From Methanobacteriota archaeon (lineage in GTDB: Archaea > Thermoplasmatota > Thermoplasmata > Methanomassiliicoccales > UBA472): a stretch of DNA of 49,357 nt. A program made the translations under genes and the position numbers. Positions 7,257-16,273 of this stretch are shown one piece after another. The notes beneath the pieces were generated by a model that worked only from the letters and a program-made list of their open reading frames with translations, was not told where the DNA came from and searched no databases. Numbering within the stretch: position 1 is the first letter of the stretch; every line of letters starts with the position of its first letter. The stretch is from contig JAJFUR010000024.1 of assembly GCA_021372335.1 (NCBI GenBank), positions 1 to 49,357 on the forward strand. The letters are read 5' to 3'.

Positions 7257-7557
7257 CGCCTAATCAATGGCTTAACGATTCTTAATACTTGCTGTTCACT
7301 GGACCGGTCCATTCCCTGCGGGGTCGACGGGCGCGCGCCCTCCCGGTCCCCTGGAGGGGCGGGAACATGTCCCTTGGAACGGGAACGGCCCTGGACCAAC
7401 GGAGGGGGCGCCTGGGGCGAACGCGCCAGGGGCCTCGCCGGGAGGAGGCGGTGGCCGGCCCCGTTCCATCCATCGGCAGGGGTGGGCCTCGGGCATGATA
7501 TAAATAAAAAATGTTCTTTACCTCAATCGCTCGGCCGAGGGCGCGAGAGGCATTCCA
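7257..7557. other. Intergenic region with strong RNA-like secondary structure
   Basis: No gene is supported here. The AT-rich ends carry promoters for the flanking divergent genes. The GC-rich middle (about 7301-7490) is full of inverted repeats. TGGAACGGGAACGGCC (7375-7390) is complementary to 7453-7468 in 14 of 16 positions. Inside it, GGCGCCTGG (7407-7415) pairs with CCAGGGGCC (7426-7434) in 8 of 9. CCCC-TGGA-GGGG (7348-7359) is a perfect small hairpin. This could be a structured non-coding RNA on either strand. I found no RNase P, SRP or riboswitch signature. Confidence 0.45.
7497..7511 (+). promoter_or_regulatory. TATA box of thi4
   Basis: GATATAAATAAAAAA is centred about 26 bases before a predicted start near 7529. 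That leaves a leader of about 29 bases containing GAGAGG (7545-7550), a Shine-Dalgarno 7 bases before the thi4 ATG. Read on the minus strand the same element (TTTATTTATATC) could also drive leftward transcription of the structured region. Confidence 0.6.
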
Positions 7558-8337
7558 ATGGAGATCGACGAGGTTCTGGTCACCCGCAAGATAGTGGAGA
7601 GGTACACCGAGGAGTTCCTGGAGAACGTGGACGTAGACGTCGTCATCGCCGGCGCCGGCCCGGCCTCATTGACGGCGGCGCGCTACCTGGCGAAGGCCGG
7701 GCTCAAGGTCGTTATCTTCGAGCGGAAGCTCACCCCCGGCGGGGGGATGTGGGGGGGAGGCATGACCTTCCCGGTCATCGTGGTGCAGGAGGGCAGCAAG
7801 GCCCTGCTGGAGGAGATCGGGGTCCGCCTGAGGGACGCCGGGGACGGCTACTACACCGCCGATTCCGTGGAGGCGTCCGCCAAGCTCATCGCCGCGGCGG
7901 TGACCGCCGGGGCCCGCCTCTACAACACCGTCTCCGTGGAGGATGTCATGATCCGCGGGGACGGCATATGCGGGGTGGTCATCAACTCCAGCGCCGTGGA
8001 GGTAGCGGGCCTGCACGTCGACCCGCTGGCCATCCGTTCCAAGTACGTCATCGACGGCACGGGGCATCCCGCCGAGGTCGTGCACGTGGTGCAGCGGAAG
8101 GTCGGCCGCCTGAGCACGCCGACCGGGCAGATCGAGGGGGAGCGGTCCATGTGGGCCGAGGTGGGGGAGCAGATGACGGTGGAGAACACCCGGGAGGTCT
8201 ACAGGAACCTCTACGTGACCGGGATGGCCTCCAACGCGGTCATGGGGGCCCCGCGCATGGGCCCCATCTTCGGCGGCATGCTGCTGTCGGGCAGGAAGGT
8301 GGCGGAGCTGATAATCGCCCGGGAACGGGAGAGGTAG
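7558..8337 (+). CDS. thi4: Thiamine thiazole synthase Thi4, histidine (sulfide-dependent) type
   Basis: Thi4 makes the thiazole half of thiamine. The 259-residue protein has the FAD/NAD-binding GAGPASLTAARYLAKAG at about 32-48 and the conserved LTPGGGMWGGGM, APRMGPIFGGM and MTVENTREVY blocks. The residue equal to yeast Thi4 Cys205, the sulfur donor in the single-turnover eukaryotic enzyme, is His170 here (VIDGTGHPAEV). This matches archaeal homologues such as M. jannaschii Thi4, which use free sulfide catalytically with iron. The start is set by GAGAGG at 7545-7550. It ends one base from the convergent helicase gene. Confidence 0.94.
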   Translation: MEIDEVLVTRKIVERYTEEFLENVDVDVVIAGAGPASLTAARYLAKAGLKVVIFERKLTPGGGMWGGGMTFPVIVVQEGSKALLEEIGVRLRDAGDGYYTADSVEASAKLIAAAVTAGARLYNTVSVEDVMIRGDGICGVVINSSAVEVAGLHVDPLAIRSKYVIDGTGHPAEVVHVVQRKVGRLSTPTGQIEGERSMWAEVGEQMTVENTREVYRNLYVTGMASNAVMGAPRMGPIFGGMLLSGRKVAELIIARERER

Positions 8338-8338
8338 T

Positions 8339-11300
8339 TCAACCTTCCTTGCCCATCACCTTCCCCAGGAACTCCTGGATCTCCCAGTCCGGGATCTCCT
8401 TCGACGTCTTTTCCCTCACCGTCCATCCCAGCTCCGAAACGAACCCCTTGACCACCTCCTTCGCCTCCCTGCCCCCCTGCAGGTCGATGATCGTGAGGTC
8501 CCTCCCGCTGTGCTTGGAACGGAAGCACCCTATGATATGCGGCCCGCGCATGACCAGGCTGCCCATCCCCCCGCACCTCTCCCTGATCTCGTCGTAGAGG
8601 TAGTGGGCCATGTTGTCGAACTGATAGAGCACCAGCTCCCTGTCCGCGTCCTTCCTGCCGATGCCGTCGAGGTCCTCCTTGAGCGCCCAGTGCACCGCGT
8701 CGCTCCCCCGCTCCAGGAAGCCCTTGGCCAGGAACCCCTCCTCGGTCAGCTGCGCCAGGAGCGAGCGCAGCTCGCGCATCGGGACCTCTCCGCGCAGATA
8801 GCGGGACAGGTTCTCGGCGGTGAAGGTCCCGAAGTTGCGGAACAGCAGCCGGAGCAGCTCCAGGCGGGCCTCCCTGGCATCGAGGCCGGAGGAGGGCACG
8901 AGCGTGATCCGGTTGTTGCGGCCGTACGCCACGACGGTCGCACGGACGAGCTCCCGGAGCGCGTCCTGCGTCCGGCCGGGGCCGAGCACCGAACGCTCGA
9001 AGAACGCCCTCCTCGGCATCGGAAGGTTCCGCTCCAGCATCCTGACCATGGCCTGCGCGTCCTCGCTGAGCTCCCGGGCCTTGGCGTCCCGGTAGAGCGA
9101 GGCGTGCTGCATGCTCGTGTACATCATGTGCTCGGGCAGCCCGGTGACCACGTAGAGCAGCCCCTGCTCCACCATGCGCTTCAGCGGGACCTTGACCCGG
9201 CAGCGGGCGAAGGCCGCGGGGTCGCCGCGGAAGCCGCCGGTGCGCTTCACCCCCTCGATGACGTTCGGGTAGGCCGGCCTGGGGAGGAGGCCTTGCCGGC
9301 GCATGGCGTAGCGCCGCAGCTCCTCCCGCTCATACTGGCGCGGGACGCCCCCGCGGGCCCACATCCCCTCCAGATGGACGAAGCCCGCGGCCTCCAGGGC
9401 GTGGGCGGCCTCGCCCTGCACCTCGTCCGCCGCGACCCCGAGCACCTCCTTCACCCTCACCATGTCGAGCCCCTGGGCCGCCTGGAACCGGAGCAATGGT
9501 TCCAGGGCCTGCAGGGCCATCGGCAGGCGGGAAGGCTCGTCCAGGTCGATCGCCCGCAGCTCCACGCAGCCGCCCACGTCCCACTTCTCCACGCCCCCGA
9601 CCACCGTCCCGTCGCGCAGCACCGGGAACACCCAGGAGTCCCCGAAGCGGGCATTGATGTCCGCCCAGTGCGGCTGGGCCGCCGGGTCGTACGGGCTGAC
9701 CACGCTCCATTCCTCGCTAGGGGGCGAGAAGGCCCGCAGGGCGTCCAGCTCATCGGCCATCAACACCATCTCCGTGGCGGCGTCCCCCACGACGATCCTT
9801 TCCACCCCCAGCCGGTCCAAGGCCCCCTCGACCGCCTCCGGAGGGAGCCCCGTGTGCATGCGGACGGCCATGGGCGGGACCGGCCCGTAGGCCCGGACGA
9901 AGCGGCGCACGAGCTCCTCCGCCGGGTCCCCCTCATACTCGGGCGCGTCATACGCCTCATAGACGTTCTCCCGGGACCAATCCTCGCCCTCCTCGTACCT
10001 CCGAACGATGTACATGTTGCGGTCCAGCCGGTCCAGCGAGTCCTTGATTGTCTCCTTGGCGTCCGGCAGCCCCTTGGCAAGCTCGCGCATGCTCGCCCCC
10101 CCGAGCTCCCTTATCCTCCGCAGCACCCGCTGGTCCGTCTCGCTCAGGGCCATCGCGCGATAGGCCTTCACGTACATCGGGGCGTCCTCCCTGAGCACGT
10201 AGCGCACCCTGCCCCGGACGAAGCGCCCGCTGAGCACTGTCCCATCCTCTCGGAGCCGGCGCCACTCCTCCAGGTCGAAGCCTTTCACCCGGCGGCCTAT
10301 GTCGTAGAGGAGTCCCATCTCCCCGAAGTGGTGGAGGCATTCCTCCACGCTGTCGAACTGGCGCTCAAGCTTGGCCCGCTGGTACCCGTCGACCGTCCGG
10401 TGGTCGAAGACCTCCGAGCCGTGCCTCAGCCGCAGGTGGTCCCGCTTGAGCATGTACTGCTCCTGCTCCCCGGTCACAAACCGCCCCTCCTCGACCAGCC
10501 CGTCCTCGGTCAGCTGTCTGAGGGCGCGGCGCACCTCCTCCTCGGGAAGGTGCAGCGCGAACGCCGCCTCGTCCGCCGTCGCCGGCGCCCAGTGCTCCAG
10601 GTGCCTGAGCAGGGCGGTGGCGACGGCCCTCTCCCGCGGGACCCTAGGCACGCCCCTCGCCCGGTAGGTGAACCGGCCGTTGACCTGGGCCACCCGCCCG
10701 ACGAGGTTCTGGGCCTCCAAGGCCCGGAGGACCTTGCCCGTGTCCTCCCGCCCCTTTCCAAGCGCGGCCTCGAGCTCCGCGGCCGTGCGGCCTTCCCTCA
10801 GGAGGGCGAGGGCGGCGGCCTCCTCGGCCCCGATGGCCCTGGGCTCGCTCAGGGAGGCGTAGGTCGGCAGATGCTCCGCCGCCACGTACTGCACGTCGTC
10901 CAAGTGCACGGAGGCTATGCGCCCCTCCGCCAGGAGCTCGGACGCCCATTCGTCCACCTGTTCCCGGCCCGGGCGGCAATAGGGATACACGCTCCTCCCC
11001 TTCTCCCGGAATATGTGGAAGGGGCCGGCGCGGGCGATCAGATCGAACAGTGTCTCCTTGTCCTCGGCGATGCCGCGCTTGGCCCGGAAATACGCGGAGA
11101 CCGCCTCGTCCTCGAACTGGAACCGCTGCCCCTCCCCGAGGACCTTGGACAGGACCCTGCGGTGCAGCTCCCGCAGCAGGGAGGAGCGGTCCTCCATCAT
11201 CACGATGTCGGAGATGCCGGCCAGCACTATGCTGTGCCCGAAGGGCGACGGGACAGGGGAGTAGGGGACGGTGGTCACCGTCATCTCCCCCGCCTCCATG

Positions 11301-13696
11301 GCCTGGACGACCTGCTCGGCCCTCTGAATGTCCATGACGTCCTCCAGCACCTCCCGGTAGGTCTCCTCGATGACCGGGACCGACTCCTGCTCGGCCAGGT
11401 AGTCGAGCAGGTACTGGGAGCGCACCTGCTGCCGGTTCACGGACACCTCCCGGCCCTTGTAGTTGCGCAGGACCATGAAGGACCGGGCGGCCACGTGCCG
11501 GAAGCGCTGCTTGAAGATCTCGGAATCCTTGACCGCCCGGCGCAGGACCCCGCGCAGCTCCCCCGAGCGGAGCAGCCCGGGGAGCGCGGCCAGGTCGATG
11601 CGCTTTGAGGCCATCAGCAGGAAGGCGTCATCGGAGATGGAGACGGAGATGTTGCACCCCATGCGCTGCGTCAGCAGGAAGGCGTAGGCGCGGGACAGGG
11701 CGTCGTTCACCCTCCGGCCGAAGGGGAAGTGGAAGATCACCCCGCTGTTCCCTTGGGCGTCCAGGTACCCCTCGACGAGCAGGTGCCTCTGGTTCGGCAC
11801 CCCGGCGGCCGCCCGCTGCTCCTTGAAGTAGTGCAGCAGGGACAGGGCGGAGCCGTGGTCGATGGAGAAGTCGTCCATGAGCCATTGCACCACCTCCCCC
11901 TCCGGGGCGTCCAGCCTCGGCTCCATTTCCCCGCGGAAGCGGGCGATCTCCATGGACAGGTCGAAGGAGCGGGGCAGCATCTCGCCGGTCCAGGAGGGGA
12001 CGGTCGGCTTCCTCCCCGGGGCCGAGCGCACGTAGACGCGCATCCCCTTGGCCCGCACGAACTCGTAGGGGCGGCCCCCGAGGACGAACACGTCCCTGAC
12101 GGAGAGGCGCTCCACGAACTTCTCCGAGAGGTCCCCGATCAGCCCCCCGCGCTCGTTGAAGACCTTGTAGGCCGCCTCCTCCGGGATGGTCCCCAGGTTC
12201 AGGAAGTAGATCATGCGCGCCCCCTTCTTCTTGCCGAAGGCGCCCTCCTCGGGATCGTACCAGAGCTTGGAGTACACGCCCTCGAAGGCGTCCTTGCTGC
12301 CAAGGTACCTCAGCGTCTGCAGGAGCTGTTCCTCGCTCAGGCCCCTGTAGCAGTAGGAGCCCCTCACCAGCCGCAGGGCCTCCTCCACCGTCCACCGCCT
12401 CTCCAGGGACATCCCGACCAGGGTCTGCGCAAGGACGTCCAATGCGTTCTCGGGGACCGTTACCCGGTCGATGGCGCGGCGGTGCGCCGCGCGGCACAGC
12501 ACCGCGCATTCGACCAGATCGTCGAGGTCGAGCACGATCATACGCCCCTTCGGGGTCCTCCCGACGGAGTGCCCGCTCCGGCCGATGCGCTGCAGCCCCT
12601 TCGCCACGCTCTTCGGCGAGCCTATCTGGCACACGAGGTCCACCGAGCCTATGTCGATGCCGAGCTCGAGCGACGTCGAGGAGACGACGCAGCGCAGCTC
12701 CCCCCGCTTCAGGCGGTCCTCGACGTCCAGGCGCGTCTCCTTGGAGAGGGAGCCGTGGTGCGCCTCGATGCTCTCGATGCCCCTCTCCCGGAGCTTGTAC
12801 ACCACCTGCTCCGTGCCGGACCGGGTGTTGGTGAAGACCAGGGTGGTCCGGTGCGCGTTCACCATGTCCCTGAGCATGTCGTACATGCGGGCGTTCACGA
12901 TCTCGTACGGCAGGGCGGTCATGTCCTCCGTGGGGCACATCACCTCCAGGTCCAGGTCCCGCTTGGTGAGCACCTCGATGATCTCGACCGGCCGGACCTT
13001 CCCGTCCTGGCAGCCCACCAGGTAGGCGGCGATGTCCTCGATAGGGGCGAGGGTGGCCGAGAGGCCGATGCGGGTGATCGGCCGCTGGCATAGGGCCTGC
13101 AGCCGCTCGAGCGTGAGCGAGAGGTGCGCCCCCCGCTTGGAGTCGCATATCTCGTGGATCTCGTCCACGATCACGTACTCCACCTGCGAGAACTTCTCGC
13201 GGAACTTGGGGGCGGTCAGCACCAACGCCAGGGACTCGGGGGTCGTGATGAAGATGTGCGGCGGCTTCCTCAGCTGCCTCTGCCTCTCCGCGGGGGAGGT
13301 GTCGCCGGAGCGCACCCCCACGCGCACCTGGGGGAACCCGTAGCCCTTCCTCGTCGCCAGCTCGTGCATCTGGCCCAGCGGTTCCTCCAGGTTCTTGTTG
13401 ATGTCGTTGGCCAGGGCCTTGAGCGGGGACACGTACACGGCGTAGATACGGTCCTCCAGCCGCCCCTCCTTGGCGTACTTGAAGAGCTCGTTGATGATGG
13501 AGGTGAAGGCGGTGAGGGTCTTTCCGGAGCCGGTGGGGGAGGACACCAGGACGCTCTTCCGCTCGTGGATGAGGGGGATGGCGTACGCCTGCGGCTCCGT
13601 CAGCCCCTCGAACCGCGAGTCGAACCATTCCGCGATGAGCGGATCGAGGAGGGAGAGCACCTCCTGCTTGCTTGCCCTTTTCCTTACCCTCTGCAT
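8339..13696 (-). CDS. lhr: Very large Lhr-type superfamily 2 helicase with C-terminal winged-helix array
   Basis: The 1785-residue protein has the Lhr core: Walker A SSPTGSGKT (52-60), DEIH box (178-181), SAT (213-215), LVFTNTRS (about 286-293) and motif VI QRIGRSGH (369-376), followed by Lhr winged-helix and beta-sheet regions to about residue 850-900. Typical archaeal Lhr stops there. This protein continues for nearly another 900 residues of repeated winged-helix-like units (for example AAELEAALGKGREDTGKVLR and TADEAAFALHLPEEEVRRAL). Near residues 1310-1370 is a YcaQ/AlkZ-like stretch (WSVVSPYDP, later VGGVEKWDVGG). The tail has DADRELVLYQFDNMAHYL. The layout recalls bacterial long Lhr. It is likely a DNA/RNA helicase in repair. 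Confidence 0.9.
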   Translation of the reverse strand: MQRVRKRASKQEVLSLLDPLIAEWFDSRFEGLTEPQAYAIPLIHERKSVLVSSPTGSGKTLTAFTSIINELFKYAKEGRLEDRIYAVYVSPLKALANDINKNLEEPLGQMHELATRKGYGFPQVRVGVRSGDTSPAERQRQLRKPPHIFITTPESLALVLTAPKFREKFSQVEYVIVDEIHEICDSKRGAHLSLTLERLQALCQRPITRIGLSATLAPIEDIAAYLVGCQDGKVRPVEIIEVLTKRDLDLEVMCPTEDMTALPYEIVNARMYDMLRDMVNAHRTTLVFTNTRSGTEQVVYKLRERGIESIEAHHGSLSKETRLDVEDRLKRGELRCVVSSTSLELGIDIGSVDLVCQIGSPKSVAKGLQRIGRSGHSVGRTPKGRMIVLDLDDLVECAVLCRAAHRRAIDRVTVPENALDVLAQTLVGMSLERRWTVEEALRLVRGSYCYRGLSEEQLLQTLRYLGSKDAFEGVYSKLWYDPEEGAFGKKKGARMIYFLNLGTIPEEAAYKVFNERGGLIGDLSEKFVERLSVRDVFVLGGRPYEFVRAKGMRVYVRSAPGRKPTVPSWTGEMLPRSFDLSMEIARFRGEMEPRLDAPEGEVVQWLMDDFSIDHGSALSLLHYFKEQRAAAGVPNQRHLLVEGYLDAQGNSGVIFHFPFGRRVNDALSRAYAFLLTQRMGCNISVSISDDAFLLMASKRIDLAALPGLLRSGELRGVLRRAVKDSEIFKQRFRHVAARSFMVLRNYKGREVSVNRQQVRSQYLLDYLAEQESVPVIEETYREVLEDVMDIQRAEQVVQAMEAGEMTVTTVPYSPVPSPFGHSIVLAGISDIVMMEDRSSLLRELHRRVLSKVLGEGQRFQFEDEAVSAYFRAKRGIAEDKETLFDLIARAGPFHIFREKGRSVYPYCRPGREQVDEWASELLAEGRIASVHLDDVQYVAAEHLPTYASLSEPRAIGAEEAAALALLREGRTAAELEAALGKGREDTGKVLRALEAQNLVGRVAQVNGRFTYRARGVPRVPRERAVATALLRHLEHWAPATADEAAFALHLPEEEVRRALRQLTEDGLVEEGRFVTGEQEQYMLKRDHLRLRHGSEVFDHRTVDGYQRAKLERQFDSVEECLHHFGEMGLLYDIGRRVKGFDLEEWRRLREDGTVLSGRFVRGRVRYVLREDAPMYVKAYRAMALSETDQRVLRRIRELGGASMRELAKGLPDAKETIKDSLDRLDRNMYIVRRYEEGEDWSRENVYEAYDAPEYEGDPAEELVRRFVRAYGPVPPMAVRMHTGLPPEAVEGALDRLGVERIVVGDAATEMVLMADELDALRAFSPPSEEWSVVSPYDPAAQPHWADINARFGDSWVFPVLRDGTVVGGVEKWDVGGCVELRAIDLDEPSRLPMALQALEPLLRFQAAQGLDMVRVKEVLGVAADEVQGEAAHALEAAGFVHLEGMWARGGVPRQYEREELRRYAMRRQGLLPRPAYPNVIEGVKRTGGFRGDPAAFARCRVKVPLKRMVEQGLLYVVTGLPEHMMYTSMQHASLYRDAKARELSEDAQAMVRMLERNLPMPRRAFFERSVLGPGRTQDALRELVRATVVAYGRNNRITLVPSSGLDAREARLELLRLLFRNFGTFTAENLSRYLRGEVPMRELRSLLAQLTEEGFLAKGFLERGSDAVHWALKEDLDGIGRKDADRELVLYQFDNMAHYLYDEIRERCGGMGSLVMRGPHIIGCFRSKHSGRDLTIIDLQGGREAKEVVKGFVSELGWTVREKTSKEIPDWEIQEFLGKVMGKEG

Positions 13697-13824
13697 GCGC
13701 GCACCTTGATGGAGCGCTTTCTATCTGATGCGCCTCTATTATTAGTTTGCCCTACGACCATCGAACGCAGGGGCGGGAAGATAGGTTTAAGGGGGCTGAG
13801 GGGCAACACAGGAGCGGTGCGGGG

Positions 13825-14634
13825 ATGAGGTGGTTCAGCTTCGGGAAGGAGGGCGCCAGGCTGCCCTGGGGGGAGTGGGGGAGGGCCACGAGGGACCCGG
13901 AGGACATGCTTGCGAGCATCGCGCTGGGGGAGGCCGCGTACCGGAGGTGTGCGAGGGCCGCGGGGCTCCGCCCGGAGGAGGGGGCCGAGGGCGCGCTCAC
14001 CGCCTTCGCCCATATCCTCCACCATATGCTCGACGAGCTGGATGAGGACCGCGTGCTCGAGCTCCGCTACCACCTGCAGGAGGGATGGATGCGGACGGAG
14101 CCATGGCTCTGGGAGCGGCCGGAGGAGGTCCTCTGGCCGATGGGCGGCGACCTGCGAGCGGAGCTGCTGGCCCTGCGGCATGGCCTGGAAAGGGCGGTGG
14201 GCCCGGAGCTGCTCCGCCTGGCGTGGAGCGGCATGGCCGCCTCCGGGAGGCGCATGCCCCTGGGCCCCGCGGCCCTCGGCACGGCCGTCCCCTTGGCGCT
14301 GCTTGACAGGATGCTGGTCGAGGGCATCCCGCCGTTCCTGGACGAGGAGGAGCGCCGGGGGATGGCCTTCCTGCGCTCCGGGCTGCGCCTCAGTGATCGG
14401 GCCTCGACGGAGGAGCTCGCCGCGGCGCTGTCCGCGCAGGCGCTCGTTCTCCACAAGGGCGGGGTGCACCTGGACGGGAGGCTGGGCGGAGGGGGATGGT
14501 ATACCGGGAAGGAAGTGCTGGAATGGAGGAGGAAGGGGCTGCGCTCCTGCTGCCTCCTCATCCCCTTCCGGGCCATGTTCCTTGCCTCGGTCACAGGGGC
14601 GAGCGGCCCCTTACGGGTTACCTTTCCTGATTAA
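13825..14634 (+). CDS. Hypothetical protein, mostly helical
   Basis: I do not recognise the 269-residue product. From ATG 13825 it reads MRWFSFGKEGARLPWGEWG. It is rich in Leu, Ala, Glu and Arg and has no transmembrane segment or metal motif. Hydrophobic helices such as FAHILHHMLDELDEDRVLEL suggest a compact all-alpha fold. The frame is open 26 codons upstream, but a TATA-like ATAGGTTTAAG at about 13781-13791 points to a start near 13815, which favours this ATG. It diverges from the helicase gene and is followed within 35 bases by a surface-protein gene with its own AT-rich promoter candidate. Confidence 0.6.
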   Translation: MRWFSFGKEGARLPWGEWGRATRDPEDMLASIALGEAAYRRCARAAGLRPEEGAEGALTAFAHILHHMLDELDEDRVLELRYHLQEGWMRTEPWLWERPEEVLWPMGGDLRAELLALRHGLERAVGPELLRLAWSGMAASGRRMPLGPAALGTAVPLALLDRMLVEGIPPFLDEEERRGMAFLRSGLRLSDRASTEELAAALSAQALVLHKGGVHLDGRLGGGGWYTGKEVLEWRRKGLRSCCLLIPFRAMFLASVTGASGPLRVTFPD

Positions 14635-14668
14635 GGTTAAATCCTCGCTTCTCCCATGCCCTACCAAT

Positions 14669-15706
14669 ATGCGCAAGTCGGCCGTCGCGCTGCTGGCCTT
14701 GGCCCTCGTGCTCTGCTCGGCCTGCGTCCCCGGGGGGACGGAGGCGGCGGGGGTCGCAGGAACCGATATAGCGGGCAGGGTGGTGAACGAGACCGGCGCA
14801 GCCTTCCCTGGCGTGGAGGTGCGCGCCGTCAACTCGGCCTCTCGCACCGTCTACAGGGCGTACAGCGGGCCGGACGGCAACTACACCATGCCTGATGACT
14901 TCGTGCAAGGAACCTACGCCGTCTCCGCCCACTTCACCAACTACTCGGCCAACATCACCTATTACGATGTGCGGGTCGGGCTGGGCCAGGTCCTACGCCT
15001 GAACTTCACCATGCGCGAGGTCCTGTGCACCCTGACAGGCTTCGTGACCAATGGCACCACTCCCGTCTACGGGGCCACGGTGAGGCTGATCGGCGCCGGG
15101 GGCAACTACTCGGGGGTGTCCCAGCTCTCGGGGCAGTACAGCATCACCGGGGTGAAGCCCGGAACGTACACGGTCGTTGCCATCAAGGTCGGCTACTATC
15201 CCTCGGACCCCTTGGAGCCGGTAGACATGATCAGGGGCAATACCACGAACATCGACCTCGTCCTGAGGGAGCAGCCCGCCGAACTCACCGGGATGGTGAG
15301 GTACGACGGGGACGGACTGTCGGGGGTCAAGGTGCGCCTGTCCAACGCCCAGTTCACCGCGGAGACCATCACGGACGCGGAGGGTAACTACACCTTCACC
15401 CAGGTGCCGTCGGGCTCCTATACGATAACGTTCAGCAAGGACCAGTTCCTCACCGTGGAGATGAGCGTCGGGCTGGCGCCGTTCGAGGACCGGGAGCTGA
15501 ACGTCGAGATGGAGTACGACAGCGCCAACAACACCCAGACCTTCCTGCTGGGGCTTGATCTGGCGCACTCCCTCATGGTCGTCGGGGTGGGGGTCTCCCT
15601 CGTCATCATGGCCGTGGGCCTTTTCATCGACTACAAGGTCCGCCGCCGCCCGGACGTCCTTGAGCGCGAGGAAGAGGGGACGGAGGAAGGCTCAGAGAAG
15701 GGCTGA
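14669..15706 (+). CDS. Secreted, C-terminally anchored protein with carboxypeptidase regulatory-like repeats
   Basis: The 345-residue protein starts with a signal peptide (MRKSAVALLALALVLCSACVPGG). It then has three CarboxypepD_reg-like beta-sandwich repeats at about 30-110, 115-200 and 205-290, each with a G-Y/N-Y-T core (PDGNYTMPDDF, LSGQYSITGVKPGTYTV, AEGNYTFTQVPSGSYTI). A membrane helix at about 300-322 (SLMVVGVGVSLVIMAVGLF) and an acidic cytoplasmic tail follow. Many N-x-T/S sites suggest N-glycosylation. It is likely a cell-surface protein; ligand unknown. The start fits signal-peptide logic, and AT-rich GATTAAGGTTAAAT lies at 14630-14643. Its end overlaps the convergent fumarase gene by 15 bases. 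Confidence 0.8.
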   Translation: MRKSAVALLALALVLCSACVPGGTEAAGVAGTDIAGRVVNETGAAFPGVEVRAVNSASRTVYRAYSGPDGNYTMPDDFVQGTYAVSAHFTNYSANITYYDVRVGLGQVLRLNFTMREVLCTLTGFVTNGTTPVYGATVRLIGAGGNYSGVSQLSGQYSITGVKPGTYTVVAIKVGYYPSDPLEPVDMIRGNTTNIDLVLREQPAELTGMVRYDGDGLSGVKVRLSNAQFTAETITDAEGNYTFTQVPSGSYTITFSKDQFLTVEMSVGLAPFEDRELNVEMEYDSANNTQTFLLGLDLAHSLMVVGVGVSLVIMAVGLFIDYKVRRRPDVLEREEEGTEEGSEKG

Positions 15707-16273
15707 CCGCTTAGCGACGCCCTCCTCCACCTCCTTGAACAGGCTCCTTCCATGGGCGTCCATGGCAACGACCATAGGGCCGAGGCCCTCAGCCCGGAGA
15801 TGCCAGACCGCCTCCGGCATCCCCAGGTCCTCCCAGTGCACATCGATGACCTCCGGGAGGGCCTCCGCGGCCACCACCGCCGCCCCTCCGGGGAACGCGA
15901 GGTAGGCGCAGCCGACCTCCCGCATCGCCTCGAGGACCTCGGCGGACATGCCCCCCTTCCCGATGATCAGGCGAGGCCGCCCCAGGCGGATAAGCTCAGG
16001 GGCCAGGCGGTCCATGCGGGCGCTGGTGGTCGGGCCGGCGGCTATGACCCTCCAATCCCCGTCCCGGCGCACGATCGGCCCGCAGTGGTAGATGGCCATG
16101 CCCTCCAGCCGGAACGGGAGGCCTTCCCCGGTCCGAAGCATCCGCACCGCGCGCAGGTGCGCCTCGTCCCGGGCGGTCAGCAGCTCCCCGCTCAGGGACA
16201 CCAGTTCCCCGGCCCGCAGTGCCCTCGCCCCCTGCTCCGACAGGGGCGCCTTCAACTCCTTGAGGGTCACCAT
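15692..16273 (-). CDS. fumB: Class I fumarate hydratase, beta subunit
   Basis: The 193-residue protein matches the C-terminal swivel domain of iron-sulfur class I fumarase/tartrate dehydratase: LKELKAPLSEQGARALRAGELVSLSG-like opening, IYHCGPIVRR, AGPTTSARMD, IGKGGM, AFPGGAAV, and VIDVHWEDLGMPEAVW. The enzyme interconverts fumarate and malate. The ATG at 16273 overlaps the alpha-subunit stop by 7 bases, so the two are translationally coupled. The longer open frame upstream is the shadow of the alpha gene. Confidence 0.92.
   Translation of the reverse strand: MVTLKELKAPLSEQGARALRAGELVSLSGELLTARDEAHLRAVRMLRTGEGLPFRLEGMAIYHCGPIVRRDGDWRVIAAGPTTSARMDRLAPELIRLGRPRLIIGKGGMSAEVLEAMREVGCAYLAFPGGAAVVAAEALPEVIDVHWEDLGMPEAVWHLRAEGLGPMVVAMDAHGRSLFKEVEEGVAKRSALL

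Noticed and set aside
7257..7557. RNase P RNA or SRP RNA gene in the structured intergenic region
   Set aside because: No GGAAGCAGCC-type SRP loop, no RNase P conserved-region sequences, and the structured part is only about 190 bases.
8335..8337. Pyrrolysine read-through of TAG stop codons (thi4, epimerase and others)
   Set aside because: Proteins end at the family's usual length at these TAG codons and no conserved extension follows in frame.
8510..11608. Long plus-strand open frame of about 1030 codons antisense to the helicase
   Set aside because: It is a GC-rich shadow of lhr, with low-complexity composition and no domain; the minus strand has clear helicase motifs. The same holds for long frames opposite mcm, thiC and the M20 gene.
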